Part shown: positions 53,673 to 63,906 of the stretch, piece by piece | Position numbering within the stretch: position 1 is the stretch's first letter | Layout: every line of letters starts with the position of its first letter | Assembly: GCA_009827235.1 (NCBI GenBank) | Contig: SPMW01000001.1 | Location: 62,001 to 126,000 of the forward strand | Length of the DNA: 64,000 bases | Direction of reading: 5' to 3' | Origin: Candidatus Campylobacter infans | GTDB taxonomy: Bacteria > Campylobacterota > Campylobacteria > Campylobacterales > Campylobacteraceae | Notes under the pieces: generated by a model | Seen by the model: only the letters and a program-made list of their open reading frames with translations | Told to the model about the DNA's origin: nothing | The model's database searches: none | Made by a program: the position numbers and the translations under genes

Positions 53673-56207
53673 TTAAAGGCTATTTGTTATTAGCTTATTT
53701 GCTTCATGTAGCATTTGGTCTAATTTGCTAGCATCCTTGCCGCCAGCCGTGGCAAAATCAGCCCTGCCGCCGCCGCCACCGCCAATAATAGGCGCTAGTT
53801 TGGCCACTATTTCATTAGCTTTTAGCTCCACGCCCTTTATGCCTACTGCTAGGTTTATTTTATTATCATTTACCTTTGCTAGCACGGCTATTATTTTTTC
53901 ATTTTGATTTTTAAGCTCATCAATTTTGGCTTTTATATCGCCATCAAACTCGCTTATTACAAGCTTTACGCCCTTATGCTCGCTTGCGTTTATGCTTTTA
54001 GCATTGCTTGCGTTTTTGACTTCGTTTTTGGCTGTTTTTAGCTCAGCTTTTAGTTTTTTAACAGCATTTAATAAATCAGTATTTTTAAGCTCATCTACTA
54101 GCTCGTTTATTTGCGCTCTATAATGTAAGCCGTATTTTACGCCAGCACCAGCACAAACTGCTTCTATGCGCCTTATACCAGCACTTACGCCACTTTCACG
54201 CGTGATAAAAAAGCACCCTATTTCGCTTAAATTACTAACATGCGTCCCGCCACATAATTCTTTTGATGGCCCAAGACTTAGCACGCGCACTTTATCGCCG
54301 TATTTTTCGCCAAATAAAGCTATGGCGCCACTTTTTTTGGCTTCATCTATATTTAAAATTTCAGTCTTAGCCTCTGCGCCAGCTTGGATTAGATCATTTA
54401 CTAAATTTTCTATTTTTGTTAATTCATCGGCGCTTAATGCTTTTGGATGTGAAAAATCAAAGCGCAATTTATCAGCTTCTACGCTTGATCCAGCTTGTGC
54501 TATATGAGAGCCTAAAATTTCACGCAAAGCATAATGGAGCAAGTGTGTTGCGCTATGGTGGCGTCTTATTTGTAAGCGCAAAGAGCTTACCTGGCATTTA
54601 ACTATTTCGCCACTTTTTATGGTGTTTTTGGCTGTGATTTTGCTTAAATTTAGCTCAAAATACTTTCTAGTATCTAGCACTTCATTACCTGCTATTATGC
54701 CCTTATCGCCTATTTGTCCGCCTGAGTTTGCATAAAAAGGTGTTTTATCAAGCATTACAAAGCCTGTTTGATTGTCTTTTAACTCCCCTACTCTTTTGTA
54801 ATTTTCATCTAAAAGAGCTAAAATTTTAGCCTCGCATTCAAGCCTGTCATAGCCTATAAATTCGTTCTTTCCAAACTCTTCTAAAAGCACCTTAAAATCG
54901 CCATCTTCTTTAACTTCATCGCCACTTCCCTTCCAGCTAGCCTTAGCGCGCATTTTTTGCTCTTGCATTAATTCATCAAAGCGCGCGCTATCAACGCTTA
55001 GCCCATTTTCTCTTAGCATATCAGCTGTTAAATCAAGCGGAAAGCCATAAGTATCATAAAGCTTAAAGGCTACATCACCGCTAAAAATATCTTTCGTATT
55101 TTTTAGCTCAGCATTAAATAGCTCCAAGCCAGCTGTGATGGTAGATAAAAAGCGTTCTTCTTCTATTTTAATAAGCTCTTTTATGTATGCTTTTTTTTCG
55201 TTTAAGTATTCATAGTGATACCCCATAATCTCACATAAAACATCTACTAATTTATACATAAACGGCTCTTTAATGCCTAGTAAATATCCGTGCCTAACAG
55301 CCCTGCGTAAAATCCGCCTTAGCACATATCCACGCCCTTCTTTATCAAAATTTAAACCTTGTGCTAATAAAAAGCTAACAGAGCGAATATGATCGCTTAT
55401 TACTCTATAACTTGCGCCTTTGTCATATTCATAAGGCTTATTACAAAGTTTTGCTACTTCGTTGATTAAAGGCATAAAAAGCTCTGTATCGTAATTAGAA
55501 AATTTGCCCTCCATTATTGCTATAACGCGCTCTAAGCCCATACCTGTATCAATGCTAGGTTTTGGCAGGGGTTTTAGCTCGCCGTTTTTATCTCTTTCAT
55601 ATTGCATAAAAACTAAATTCCAAATCTCTAAAAAGCGATCCCCATCGCCGCCCATATAATCTTCTTTGCCATTAAAATGCTCGCTACCTTGATCATAATA
55701 TATCTCACTACAAGGCCCACAAGGTCCAGTTTCGCCCATTTGCCAAAAGTTATCTTTTTGGCCAAAACGATAAATGCGCTCTTTGCTTATATGCTCTTGC
55801 CATAATTCATAGGCTTCATCGTCTTTTTCATAAATGCTTACATAAAGCTTTTCTTTTGGCAGTTTAAGCACGCAGGTAATAAACTCCCACGCATAAGCGA
55901 TCGCTTCTTTTTTGAAATACTCGCCAAAGCTAAAATTTCCTAACATTTCAAAAAATGTGTGGTGGCGCGCGGTGTAGCCGACATTGTCTAAATCATTATG
56001 CTTGCCGCCAGCTCTTATGCAAGTTTGGCAACTTGTGCGAATTGGCGGATTTGGGCGCGGAACGGCGCCTGTGAAAATGCTTTTAAACGGCACCATACCA
56101 GCATTTGTAAAAAGCAAGCTTGCATCATCTGGGATTAGCGGTGCGCTTGGGATTATCTCATGCCCTTTGCTAGCGAAAAATTCTAAATACGCTTTTCTAA
56201 CATCCAT
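53673..56207 (-). CDS. alaS: alanyl-tRNA synthetase
   Basis: Charges tRNA-Ala. The class II catalytic core comes first ([56 protein letters not shown] and the [17 protein letters not shown] zinc-like loop). The editing domain follows, with the [13 protein letters not shown] zinc motif and [13 protein letters not shown]. The C-Ala domain ends in the glycine-rich [15 protein letters not shown] motif, encoded by a CCG/CCA-type repeat. I start at ATG 56207, behind an AAGGA site; ten further upstream codons lack homology. 844 residues, normal. Confidence 0.97.
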   Translation of the reverse strand: MDVRKAYLEFFASKGHEIIPSAPLIPDDASLLFTNAGMVPFKSIFTGAVPRPNPPIRTSCQTCIRAGGKHNDLDNVGYTARHHTFFEMLGNFSFGEYFKKEAIAYAWEFITCVLKLPKEKLYVSIYEKDDEAYELWQEHISKERIYRFGQKDNFWQMGETGPCGPCSEIYYDQGSEHFNGKEDYMGGDGDRFLEIWNLVFMQYERDKNGELKPLPKPSIDTGMGLERVIAIMEGKFSNYDTELFMPLINEVAKLCNKPYEYDKGASYRVISDHIRSVSFLLAQGLNFDKEGRGYVLRRILRRAVRHGYLLGIKEPFMYKLVDVLCEIMGYHYEYLNEKKAYIKELIKIEEERFLSTITAGLELFNAELKNTKDIFSGDVAFKLYDTYGFPLDLTADMLRENGLSVDSARFDELMQEQKMRAKASWKGSGDEVKEDGDFKVLLEEFGKNEFIGYDRLECEAKILALLDENYKRVGELKDNQTGFVMLDKTPFYANSGGQIGDKGIIAGNEVLDTRKYFELNLSKITAKNTIKSGEIVKCQVSSLRLQIRRHHSATHLLHYALREILGSHIAQAGSSVEADKLRFDFSHPKALSADELTKIENLVNDLIQAGAEAKTEILNIDEAKKSGAIALFGEKYGDKVRVLSLGPSKELCGGTHVSNLSEIGCFFITRESGVSAGIRRIEAVCAGAGVKYGLHYRAQINELVDELKNTDLLNAVKKLKAELKTAKNEVKNASNAKSINASEHKGVKLVISEFDGDIKAKIDELKNQNEKIIAVLAKVNDNKINLAVGIKGVELKANEIVAKLAPIIGGGGGGRADFATAGGKDASKLDQMLHEANKLITNSL

Positions 56208-56236
56208 TTTTAGTCCTTGAAATTTTAAAAGGCGCA

Positions 56237-56242
56237 ATTATA
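56237..56242 (-). promoter_or_regulatory. sigma70 -10 box for alaS
   Basis: TATAAT on the minus strand in the context TTGGCTATAATTGCGCC, 30 bp before the alaS ATG. Confidence 0.6.
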
Positions 56243-56316
56243 GCCAAAAAATTTTAAAGCGGTGAAATTTTAATTTTGCTTGTTTAAAATTTTAAATTAA
56301 GTAGCCAAAATTTTGC

Positions 56317-56322
56317 TACAAT
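56317..56322 (+). promoter_or_regulatory. sigma70 -10 box for mod-res
   Basis: TACAAT with extended TGC (TTTTGCTACAATCA), 23 bp before the mod ATG. It lies between the divergent alaS and mod genes. Confidence 0.6.
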
Positions 56323-56344
56323 CAAAAAAACAAAAAGGATAAAA

Positions 56345-57918
56345 ATGCCATCTCTAAATTGGATAGGAAAAGATGAAGTAATAAATTACAATCCACCTTC
56401 TCACATCTTAAATCAAAAATACACCTTTAATGCTGAAAATAGCGATAATATGATTATAAAAGGCGATAATTTGCTAGCTTTGAAAGCTCTTTTGCCTCGT
56501 TTTGAGGGCAAAATTAAATGCATTTATATTGACCCGCCATATAACACCGGAAATGAAAACTGGATATATAATGACAATGTAAATAGCAAAGAGATTAAAA
56601 AATGGCTAGGCGAAGTAGTAGGTAAAGACGACCTTTCACGCCACGATAAATGGCTTTGTATGATGTTACCGCGCTTAAAACTACTTCACAGACTTTTAAG
56701 CGATGATGGCGTGATTTTTATCTCAATAGATGATAATGAAATGGCGAATTTAAAATTGCTTTGTGATGAAGTGTTTGGGGGGGGGGGAACGCTGTTGCGT
56801 GTATTCCTAGATTAACATCAGCGCAGCGCCCAGCACAAGAAAATTTCATTTCATCAAAGCACGATTATCTTATAATTTATGCAAAAAATAAAAATACTTC
56901 TTATTTTAATAAAATCATAGAAAGAGACTTAACAAAAATAAGAATTGATAACATTGGTAAATATTTTGACGGCGACAGCAGTCCTATTCTTGCTTCATCA
57001 ACGCAAGGTTATTCTGTTGGCGGAGATTATGACTTTGAATATAATGGTAAAATGTATAAACCAGTTGATAGTAAGGGTAATAGGCGCAGATGGCTTTGGA
57101 CTATTGAGCGTATGAAAGCAGCTGCTAAACTTGGAATTCTAGTAGAAACAAAAACTACTTTAAGAGTTAAGAATTATATTGATAAAGAATTCCAAGTTGG
57201 CACAAATGTTATGGTTAATAAAAATGAAAATTTGATTGCTACATCATTTGATTTGATGAATTCTAATTTTACAAATGATAAAGGCACAGGCGAAATAGAA
57301 AAAATTGGAATTTCAAATTTTACTTTTCCAAAACCACAAAATTTAATAGAATTTTGTATAAAACTTGCAACCAATACAAATTCCATTATCCTAGATAGCT
57401 TTGCAGGCTCTGGCACCACCGCTCACGCGGTTTTAGAACTAAACAAAAAAGATGGTGGAAATCGCAAATTTATCCTAGTAGAAATGGAGGATTATGCCGA
57501 GAATATAACTGCTGAGCGTGTGCGTAGAGTAATAGATGGTTATGGCAAAGAGCCTAAAACAACTGCTTGCGGTGGTGATTTTAGCTTTTATGAACTTGGA
57601 GAGAGATTACTACTAGAAAATGGCAATATAAATGAAAATGTAGCCACAAACAAAATAAAAGAATACATTTATTTTAGCGAGACAAAAGAAAAATACGAAC
57701 AAAACGATAGCGATTTTTTAGGTGAGTGCAATGGAGTGGCTTATTATTTTATTTATAAAAAAGATGAAATAACCACGCTAGATTTTGAGTATTTAGCAAA
57801 TATCAAAAAAGCTAGCGCTTATGTGATTTATGCTGATATATGCGTGCTTAGCAATGATACAATGATGAAATATAGCATAACTTTTAAAAAAATTCCAAGA
57901 GATATTAAAAAGGTGTAA
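56345..57918 (+). CDS. mod: type III DNA methyltransferase Mod, phase-variable and OFF (frameshifted at G11)
   Basis: N6-adenine methyltransferase and specificity subunit of a type III restriction-modification system. Beta-class motif order: motif IV DPPYNTG (D63-Y66) first, motif I DSFAGSGTT near 57394, and HDKWLCMMLPRLKLLHRLL and IFISIDDNEM between. A G11 tract at 56777-56787 shifts the frame, so translation stops at 56813-56815 after 156 residues. One extra G (G12) would join it to a frame running NAVACIPRLTSAQRPAQENF and on to the stop at 57916, about 524 residues; the joined sequence contains SSKHDYLIIYAKNK, normal for Mod. The target recognition domain lies between about 57000 and 57300. 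The res gene starts 1 bp after. The recognition sequence is unknown. Confidence 0.92.
56777..56787 (+). repeat. G11 homopolymer contingency tract in mod
   Basis: Eleven consecutive G encode part of EVFGGGG. G12 (or G9) puts both halves of mod in frame; G10 stops within 4 codons after the tract and G11 within 9. The system is OFF at the present length. Confidence 0.93.
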
Positions 57919-57919
57919 A

Positions 57920-60448
57920 ATGGAGTTAAAATCATATCAAAAAAAAGCCATAAATGATTTAAAAAGCTATTTAGAGTGCTTAGATAGCTTTGGCATAACA
58001 AATGGCTGGCGTAAATACTGGCAAAGCAAAGGCTTAGAAAATGTTAAATACAATGATAATATAAAAGGCGTGCCAAATATTTGCGCCAAAGTCCCAACAG
58101 GTGGGGGCAAGACTTTTATAGCGTGTGCTAGCATAAAGCCAATTAGCGATATCGTAGCAAGCTTAGATAAAACCTTTATAATATGGCTAGTGCCAAGCGA
58201 AACAATACTTACTCAAACGCTAATAAACTTAAAAAATCCACATCACCCTTATAGAGAGCGTTTAAACGCTGATTTTGGTAGTGATGTAGAAATTTTTAGC
58301 TCAAATGATTTACTAACTAAATTAAATAAAATTAATTTAAAAAGCCTAAATATCGCCGTTTTAAGCTTTGCTAGTATAAGAATAAATAATAAAGAGATGC
58401 GTAAAATGTATCAACAAAATGGCCATTTGCTTGAATTTGATAGTTTTTTAGATGATAAAGAAAACCTAAAAGATCAAGAAAAATTAAGCGTAATAAATGT
58501 AGTAAGAAATTTTAAGCCCATAGTAATAGTAGATGAAAGCCATAACGCAAAGAGTGATTTAAGCATTGAAATGCTTGAAAATTTAAATGCTAGTTTTATT
58601 TATGAACTTAGCGCAACGCCAAAAAATAGCTCAAATATAATACACTACACAAACGCCATAGAGTTAAAAAAAGAAAACATGGTAAAACTGCCTATATTTT
58701 TATGTAATTTTGCCAATGTAGCAAGCGTTATAGAAGAAGCAATAAACACACAAAACAGATTAGAAGCAATAGCAAAAAACGAAAATGCAAATTTACGGCC
58801 AATAGTGTTATTTCAAGCACAAAGTGGAACAAATGAAGAAGCCAACACTTTTGAAAAATTGAAAAACAAATTAATAAATCTTGGCATTAATAAAGAGCAA
58901 ATAGCCATAAAAACGGCTAAAATCAATGAATTAAACGGAATTGATTTATTAAACAAAGATTGTAACATACGATATATTATTACAATTAACGCTCTTAAAG
59001 AAGGCTGGGATTGCCCTTATGCTTATATTTTAGCTAGCATTGCAAATAAAAATTCCACCACAGATGTAGAGCAATTAATAGGCAGAGTATTACGCCAACC
59101 AAATTCTAAAAAATACACAAATCAAGAATTAAATGTAAGCTATGTGCTTACTTGCTCTAATGACTTTCACGCAACAGCTAAAAGTGTAATAGCTGGATTA
59201 AATGGCGCTGGATTTAGCAAAAATGATTATAGGCAAAAAGATTTTACAGAACTAGATGAAATAATGCAAACACCAAAAGAATTGCCAAATAAAGATATTT
59301 TTGAATACACAAATGATAGCGATGAAAATAGTGAGTTTTTATCTGCTGATATTAATGTAGAAAATATCACAAAAAACACACAACTAGATAGCCAAAAAAA
59401 CGATATCCTTGAAAACGCTAGAAATATAGCTAATGAATACGATAACGAAGTAGAAAAAACTTCATCAAATTTTGATAATTTTGGAGATTTAAAAGTGAAT
59501 ACTAGTAAAATAAAATTTGAAGTGCCAAAACTACCGCAATTTATAAAAATATTGCCTAGTAATTCTACTTTATTTGAAGAAATAAAATATAAGGTGCTAG
59601 AAAAAGAGGATTTAGATAAGGATTTTAAGCTAGCAGATAAAGATACGCAAATAAATTTTGAGCTAACACAAAATGATATTTTTGAAATAGATTTAAGCGA
59701 GGACGATAATTTACCAAAATACAAAAAAATAAAACCAGGGCAAAACGAATATTTTAAACAATATTTAAAAACCACAAACGATGAAACTAAAATTCGCCAA
59801 AGCATAGAGTTAATTTTTGGTAAGATAAGAAAAGATAATGCTTTAAGTGAAAATGATTTAAAAGACTATATAAAGCGCATAGTAAATAATCTAAGCGATG
59901 AAAACAAAGCAAAATTACTAGATGAAATAGACGCTTACACAATAAAAATAAAAAATAAAATCAACGAACTAAAAAGTGAGTATAGAGAAAAAATATTTTA
60001 TGATTTATTAAATAAAGGCAATATCAAAATAGAACAAACTTTTAGTTTTCAGCCAGTGTTACAAGCTCATAAATTAAGCTCTTTGCGCCCTAAATCTTTA
60101 TATGAAGAAGAAATAGATGATTTAAACTCACTAGAAAACAAAGTGCTAGATGAAATTATACGGCTAGATAATATAAAATGGTGGCATAGAAATACCAAAT
60201 TTTGTATAAATGCTTTTATTAATCATTACCCAGACTTTATTATTTGCACAAAAAATGAAAATATCATCATGGTAGAAACAAAAGGAGATGATAGAACAAA
60301 TTATGATAGCCAAATAAAGCTCAAATTAGGCTCTAAATGGGCTGATAAAGCTGGAGATAAGTATTTTTATTTTATGGTATTTGAACATAGCAAGATTGAT
60401 GGCTCTTTGCTAGTAGATGAATTTATTAATACTCTAAAAGAGTTATAA
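57920..60448 (+). CDS. res: type III restriction endonuclease subunit Res
   Basis: Helicase-nuclease subunit that, in complex with Mod, translocates or slides on DNA and cuts when two unmodified sites meet. Superfamily 2 motifs: Walker A VPTGGGKTF (residues 58-66), VDESHNAKS (DEAD-like box), SATPKN, and QLIGRVLRQPNSKKY (motif VI). The C-terminal nuclease has a PD-(D/E)xK arrangement, PDFIICTKNENIIMVETKGD. Uninterrupted at 842 residues. Because Mod is needed for Res to act, the pair is silent while mod is OFF, and the host is protected from self-cutting by the dependence of Res on Mod. Confidence 0.93.
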   Translation: MELKSYQKKAINDLKSYLECLDSFGITNGWRKYWQSKGLENVKYNDNIKGVPNICAKVPTGGGKTFIACASIKPISDIVASLDKTFIIWLVPSETILTQTLINLKNPHHPYRERLNADFGSDVEIFSSNDLLTKLNKINLKSLNIAVLSFASIRINNKEMRKMYQQNGHLLEFDSFLDDKENLKDQEKLSVINVVRNFKPIVIVDESHNAKSDLSIEMLENLNASFIYELSATPKNSSNIIHYTNAIELKKENMVKLPIFLCNFANVASVIEEAINTQNRLEAIAKNENANLRPIVLFQAQSGTNEEANTFEKLKNKLINLGINKEQIAIKTAKINELNGIDLLNKDCNIRYIITINALKEGWDCPYAYILASIANKNSTTDVEQLIGRVLRQPNSKKYTNQELNVSYVLTCSNDFHATAKSVIAGLNGAGFSKNDYRQKDFTELDEIMQTPKELPNKDIFEYTNDSDENSEFLSADINVENITKNTQLDSQKNDILENARNIANEYDNEVEKTSSNFDNFGDLKVNTSKIKFEVPKLPQFIKILPSNSTLFEEIKYKVLEKEDLDKDFKLADKDTQINFELTQNDIFEIDLSEDDNLPKYKKIKPGQNEYFKQYLKTTNDETKIRQSIELIFGKIRKDNALSENDLKDYIKRIVNNLSDENKAKLLDEIDAYTIKIKNKINELKSEYREKIFYDLLNKGNIKIEQTFSFQPVLQAHKLSSLRPKSLYEEEIDDLNSLENKVLDEIIRLDNIKWWHRNTKFCINAFINHYPDFIICTKNENIIMVETKGDDRTNYDSQIKLKLGSKWADKAGDKYFYFMVFEHSKIDGSLLVDEFINTLKEL

Positions 60449-60477
60449 ATAATATTTTAAAATTTTAAAAATAATTA

Positions 60478-60520
60478 AATAAAATCTATAAAATATTTAG
60501 ATGATTTTATAGATTTTATT
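60478..60520. terminator. long AT hairpin terminator between res and convergent lpxD
   Basis: Perfect 17-bp inverted repeat AATAAAATCTATAAAAT / ATTTTATAGATTTTATT with a 9-nt loop. It lies 30 bp after the res stop, with T- and A-runs on both sides. Confidence 0.7.
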
Positions 60521-60607
60521 AAAAATTATTTAGTAGTTTTTAATCATAATTTTTTATTTTTATCTGCAAATTTTAAATTTTATTTTTTAAAATTTTTCAC
60601 TAAATTT

Positions 60608-61564
60608 TTAGCTTTTTTTGCTAAAAAATTTTTGGATTTTGGCTTGAAGTTTTAGCCATTGATTTAGCTCTAAAATAGGATGTGAGCCGGCGTATTTTTT
60701 GCCACCAGGTAAATCTTTGCTGACCCCACCGCGCGCAGCGATTTGTGCAAAATCGCCGATTTTTAAATGCCCTGTGGTGCCACTTTGTCCGCCCATTACG
60801 ACATTGCGCCCAAGCTTTGTGCTTCCAGCAAGCCCAACTTGTGAAACCAAAACACTGCCAAAGCCCAGCTCGCAATTATGCGCGATTTGGACTAAATTAT
60901 CCACCTTAGAAAAATCGCCAATGATAGTATCATCAAAAACGCCACGATCAATAGTCGTGCAAGCGCCGATTTCTACATGCTTGCCTAGCACCACACGCCC
61001 GTTATGATAAATTTTATAATGCTTGCCATTTTTATCGCTAGCAAAGCCAAAACCATCAGAGCCAATCACGCAATTAGCATTTAAAATACAACAATCATCT
61101 ATTAAACAATCATTATAAATCACCACATTTGGATGCAAAATACAATCACGCCCGATGCGAACATTATCGCCTATATAAACGCCAGGCATTATCACCGTAT
61201 TATCGTCTATAAAAACATTTGAGCCGATATGAACATTTGGCATTATTTTAGCACTTGGCGAGATTTGGGCTGGGTGCGTTTCATAAAAAAGTGGCTTGGC
61301 AAAATACTGCGATAATATCGCAAAATCTAAATGCGGGTTTTGCGTGATTATAGCGTGGTTTTTAACCCTTTTGGCATCAGTTTCGCGCACCAAAATCGCA
61401 CTAGCCTCGCAAGTGTCTAAAAATTTTGTATTTTTATCGCTATCACAATATGAAAGCTCGCCGTGCGTGGCATTTTGTAAGGAATTCATAGCAGTAATTT
61501 GCAAGTCGTTTTCAATAAGCGGTTTTTTTAATCCTAGTGTTTCATAAATTTTAGATAATTTCAT
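60608..61564 (-). CDS. lpxD: UDP-3-O-(3-hydroxyacyl)glucosamine N-acyltransferase
   Basis: Third step of lipid A synthesis, adding a hydroxyacyl chain to the amino group of UDP-3-O-acyl-glucosamine. An N-terminal uridine-binding domain (residues 1-100) is followed by a left-handed beta-helix of hexapeptide repeats (PNVHIGSNVFIDDNTVIMPG and on), and a C-terminal helix. The catalytic His is in LVQIAHNCELG. The length of 318 residues is normal. It stands alone on the minus strand, separated from the ilv genes by 141 bp. Confidence 0.95.
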   Translation of the reverse strand: MKLSKIYETLGLKKPLIENDLQITAMNSLQNATHGELSYCDSDKNTKFLDTCEASAILVRETDAKRVKNHAIITQNPHLDFAILSQYFAKPLFYETHPAQISPSAKIMPNVHIGSNVFIDDNTVIMPGVYIGDNVRIGRDCILHPNVVIYNDCLIDDCCILNANCVIGSDGFGFASDKNGKHYKIYHNGRVVLGKHVEIGACTTIDRGVFDDTIIGDFSKVDNLVQIAHNCELGFGSVLVSQVGLAGSTKLGRNVVMGGQSGTTGHLKIGDFAQIAARGGVSKDLPGGKKYAGSHPILELNQWLKLQAKIQKFFSKKS

Positions 61565-61659
61565 AATTACTCCATCAAAAAATATTGGTTTAAAATTTTA
61601 AATAAATTAAGATTTTGTTAGTTTTTAAATATTTTAAGTTTAAAATTTTAAAATTTAGC

Positions 61660-61681
61660 AACTTTTGCCAGCCCAAAAGTT
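61660..61681 (-). terminator. hairpin downstream of ilvH
   Basis: AACTTTTG / CAAAAGTT, 8-bp perfect stem with 6-nt loop, flanked on both sides by near-palindromic TAAAATTTTAAAATTTA runs. Lies 24 bp beyond the ilvH stop and before lpxD. Confidence 0.5.
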
Positions 61682-61705
61682 ACTAAAATTTTAAAATTTA
61701 GCGCG

Positions 61706-62170
61706 TTATTCGCACTCCATCATCGCTGAGCCTGAGCGCACGATTTGAATAGGATTGTATTTTTTCATAACCTTAATAAAATTATCAATATGCGCGCTAG
61801 AATCGCAAGCCATTATGATTATATTATGCTCATCAGCGTGCGTTATAGTGCCGTTTGCGCTTTTTAAAATCGCATCAAGACCTGCAAAATTTTCATTTAA
61901 ACTAACCTTAACTAGCACCATTTCGCGCTCTACAAAAATGCCATTATCAATTACTTTATAAGTAGAAATTAATTTGTGGAGTTGTTTGATAATTTGCTCT
62001 ATTGTGTGCTCATCTCCGCTTGTAACTATTGTAATGCGTGAAAACTCGCTATTTGGCACGGGGGCTACTGTGAGGCTGTCTATATTATACCCGCGACCTG
62101 AAAAAAGCCCGCTAATGCGACTAAGCACGCCGTGTTCGTTTAAAACCACTACACTCAAAACTCTTCTCAT
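61706..62170 (-). CDS. ilvH: acetolactate synthase small (regulatory) subunit
   Basis: ACT-domain subunit that confers valine feedback control on acetolactate synthase in branched-chain amino acid synthesis. The N-terminal ACT domain reads LSVVVLNEHGVLSRISGLFSGRGYNIDSL, with the valine-binding Gly/Asn residues, and the C-terminal region ends in the GSAMME-type tail. The length of 154 residues is standard. It starts 3 bp after the ilvB stop and shares its transcript. Confidence 0.96.
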   Translation of the reverse strand: MRRVLSVVVLNEHGVLSRISGLFSGRGYNIDSLTVAPVPNSEFSRITIVTSGDEHTIEQIIKQLHKLISTYKVIDNGIFVEREMVLVKVSLNENFAGLDAILKSANGTITHADEHNIIIMACDSSAHIDNFIKVMKKYNPIQIVRSGSAMMECE

Positions 62171-62173
62171 CGC

Positions 62174-63865
62174 CTACTCCAAAATCATATTATATATAGC
62201 ACCGCCAGCTGGCACCATCGGCAATACATTTTCAAATCTATCGATTTTAACCTCAATAATACTGCTTTTATCGCTACTTAGTGCGGTTTTAACAGCAGCA
62301 CTAAACTCACTTTTAGTTTTCACACTTAATCCTAAAATCCCAAAACCTTGCGCTAAAAGCGTAAAATCTGGCTGAATGCTAAGATCAGTGCTAGAAAAAC
62401 GCTCTTCATAAAAAATGCTTTGCCACTGCCTTACCATACCTAAAAAATTATTATTTAGCACGATATTTATTACGCGTTTATTAGTAGCACTTAGTGTCAT
62501 TAGCTCTTGGATATTCATTAAAATACCGCCATCACCGCTAATTGCTACTACGGGGCGCGATTTATCATCTACTGCCCACGCAGCACCCATAGCAGCTGGC
62601 AAGCCAAAGCCCATAGTCCCTAGCCCGCCACTAGTTAAGAGCTGGCGGGGATAATTAAATGGGTAAAATTGCGCCACCCACATTTGATGCTGGCCTACAT
62701 CTGTGGCGATTATGGCATCTTTTGGCAAAATGCGCCCTAGTTCTTCAATTACCCATTGTGGCTTTAATGGCTCGTTTTGCTGGCTATCTTTGTAGCACAT
62801 AGGATGAAGTTTGTTGTAAATTTTAATTTGCTCGTGCCATGGGCGCAAATTTTCTTGCGCCCAGCTTATTTTTTCATTTATTTGCTCTAAAACGCTTTTT
62901 AAATCGCCCACGATAGGATAGTCGGCGTTGATGATTTTACCGATACTTGATGGGTCGATATCTATGTGAATTATCTTAGCTGATTTTGCAAATTCGCTTA
63001 CATTGCCAGTTACTCTATCATCAAAGCGTGCGCCAAAAGCTATGATTAAATCAGCCTCGCTTATGGCCATATTTGCTGCGTAACTGCCATGCATGCCTAC
63101 CATGCCAAGATTACAAGGATCGTTTTTTTCTAATACGCCAAGCGCCATTAAGGTTAGCACGGCTGGGATATTTGTTTTTTTAATAAACTCGCGCACCAAA
63201 TCAGCACTATTTGAGCTAATGGCGCCACCGCCTATATAAGCAATTGGCCTAGTTGCGTTCATTATAGCTTCACAAGCTTTTTTGATTTGGTTTTGATGGC
63301 CTTTTAGCGTTGGTTTGTATGTTTGCATGTAGGTGTTTTGCGGGTAGATAAACTCGCCCATTGTAGCGGTTATATCTTTTGGGATATCCACATGAACAGG
63401 CCCTGGTCTGCCACTAGATGCTATATAAAAAGCCTCTTTTAAAATTTTTGGTAATTCTGTGATATTTTTAACCAAAAAATTATGCTTGGTGCAAGGGCGT
63501 GAAATCCCCACAGCGTCAATTTCTTGAAAGGCATCGGTGCCAACTAATGGCAAGCTTACTTGCCCGCTGATAAGCACGAGCGGGACGCTATCACAATAAG
63601 CAGTGGCTAAGCCAGTAACGGCATTTGTAAAGCCTGGCCCGCTTGTAACAAAAGCCACGCCGACCTTGCCACTAGCGCGCGCGTAGCCATCTGCTGCATG
63701 CACCGCGCCTTGCTCGTGGCGCGCTAAAACATGGGTAAAATATTTTTGTTTATAAGTTTCATCGTAGATATTTAAAGCAGCGCCACCTGGATAGCCAAAA
63801 ACAACATCCACGCCTTGGGCTTTTAATGCCTCGCTAATCATTTGCGAGCCGTTTAATTGATCCAT
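62174..63865 (-). CDS. ilvB: acetolactate synthase large (catalytic) subunit
   Basis: Thiamine-diphosphate enzyme that condenses two pyruvates to 2-acetolactate (or pyruvate with 2-ketobutyrate). The TPP-activating Glu is in ARHEQGAVHAADGYARA, the FAD-binding domain in the middle, and the TPP/Mg motif GDGGILMNIQELMTLSATNK near residue 440. The 563-residue length is normal. This may be named ilvB, ilvI or ilvG in different genomes. A promoter lies just upstream and ilvH follows. Confidence 0.96.
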   Translation of the reverse strand: MDQLNGSQMISEALKAQGVDVVFGYPGGAALNIYDETYKQKYFTHVLARHEQGAVHAADGYARASGKVGVAFVTSGPGFTNAVTGLATAYCDSVPLVLISGQVSLPLVGTDAFQEIDAVGISRPCTKHNFLVKNITELPKILKEAFYIASSGRPGPVHVDIPKDITATMGEFIYPQNTYMQTYKPTLKGHQNQIKKACEAIMNATRPIAYIGGGAISSNSADLVREFIKKTNIPAVLTLMALGVLEKNDPCNLGMVGMHGSYAANMAISEADLIIAFGARFDDRVTGNVSEFAKSAKIIHIDIDPSSIGKIINADYPIVGDLKSVLEQINEKISWAQENLRPWHEQIKIYNKLHPMCYKDSQQNEPLKPQWVIEELGRILPKDAIIATDVGQHQMWVAQFYPFNYPRQLLTSGGLGTMGFGLPAAMGAAWAVDDKSRPVVAISGDGGILMNIQELMTLSATNKRVINIVLNNNFLGMVRQWQSIFYEERFSSTDLSIQPDFTLLAQGFGILGLSVKTKSEFSAAVKTALSSDKSSIIEVKIDRFENVLPMVPAGGAIYNMILE

Positions 63866-63900
63866 TTTCTAACCTTTTTGTAAGCAAAAAATAAGCGCCG

Positions 63901-63906
63901 ATTATA
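63901..63906 (-). promoter_or_regulatory. sigma70 -10 box for ilvB-ilvH
   Basis: TATAAT on the minus strand in the context AAGATATAATCGGC, 36 bp before the ilvB ATG. The short leader shows no attenuator peptide rich in branched-chain codons. Confidence 0.6.

Noticed and set aside
53750..53790. CCG/CCA-type triplet run as a possible contingency repeat
   Set aside because: It encodes the conserved GGGGGG motif of alanyl-tRNA synthetase; changes would be in frame and it is constrained by function.
57052..57918. 288-codon frame as an independent gene
   Set aside because: It is the 3' part of mod (contains motif I and the target recognition region), separated only by the poly-G frameshift.
59227..59805. 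192-codon minus-strand frame in res
   Set aside because: Ser/Phe-rich composition typical of antisense reading of Lys/Asn/Glu-rich coding sequence; inside an intact gene.
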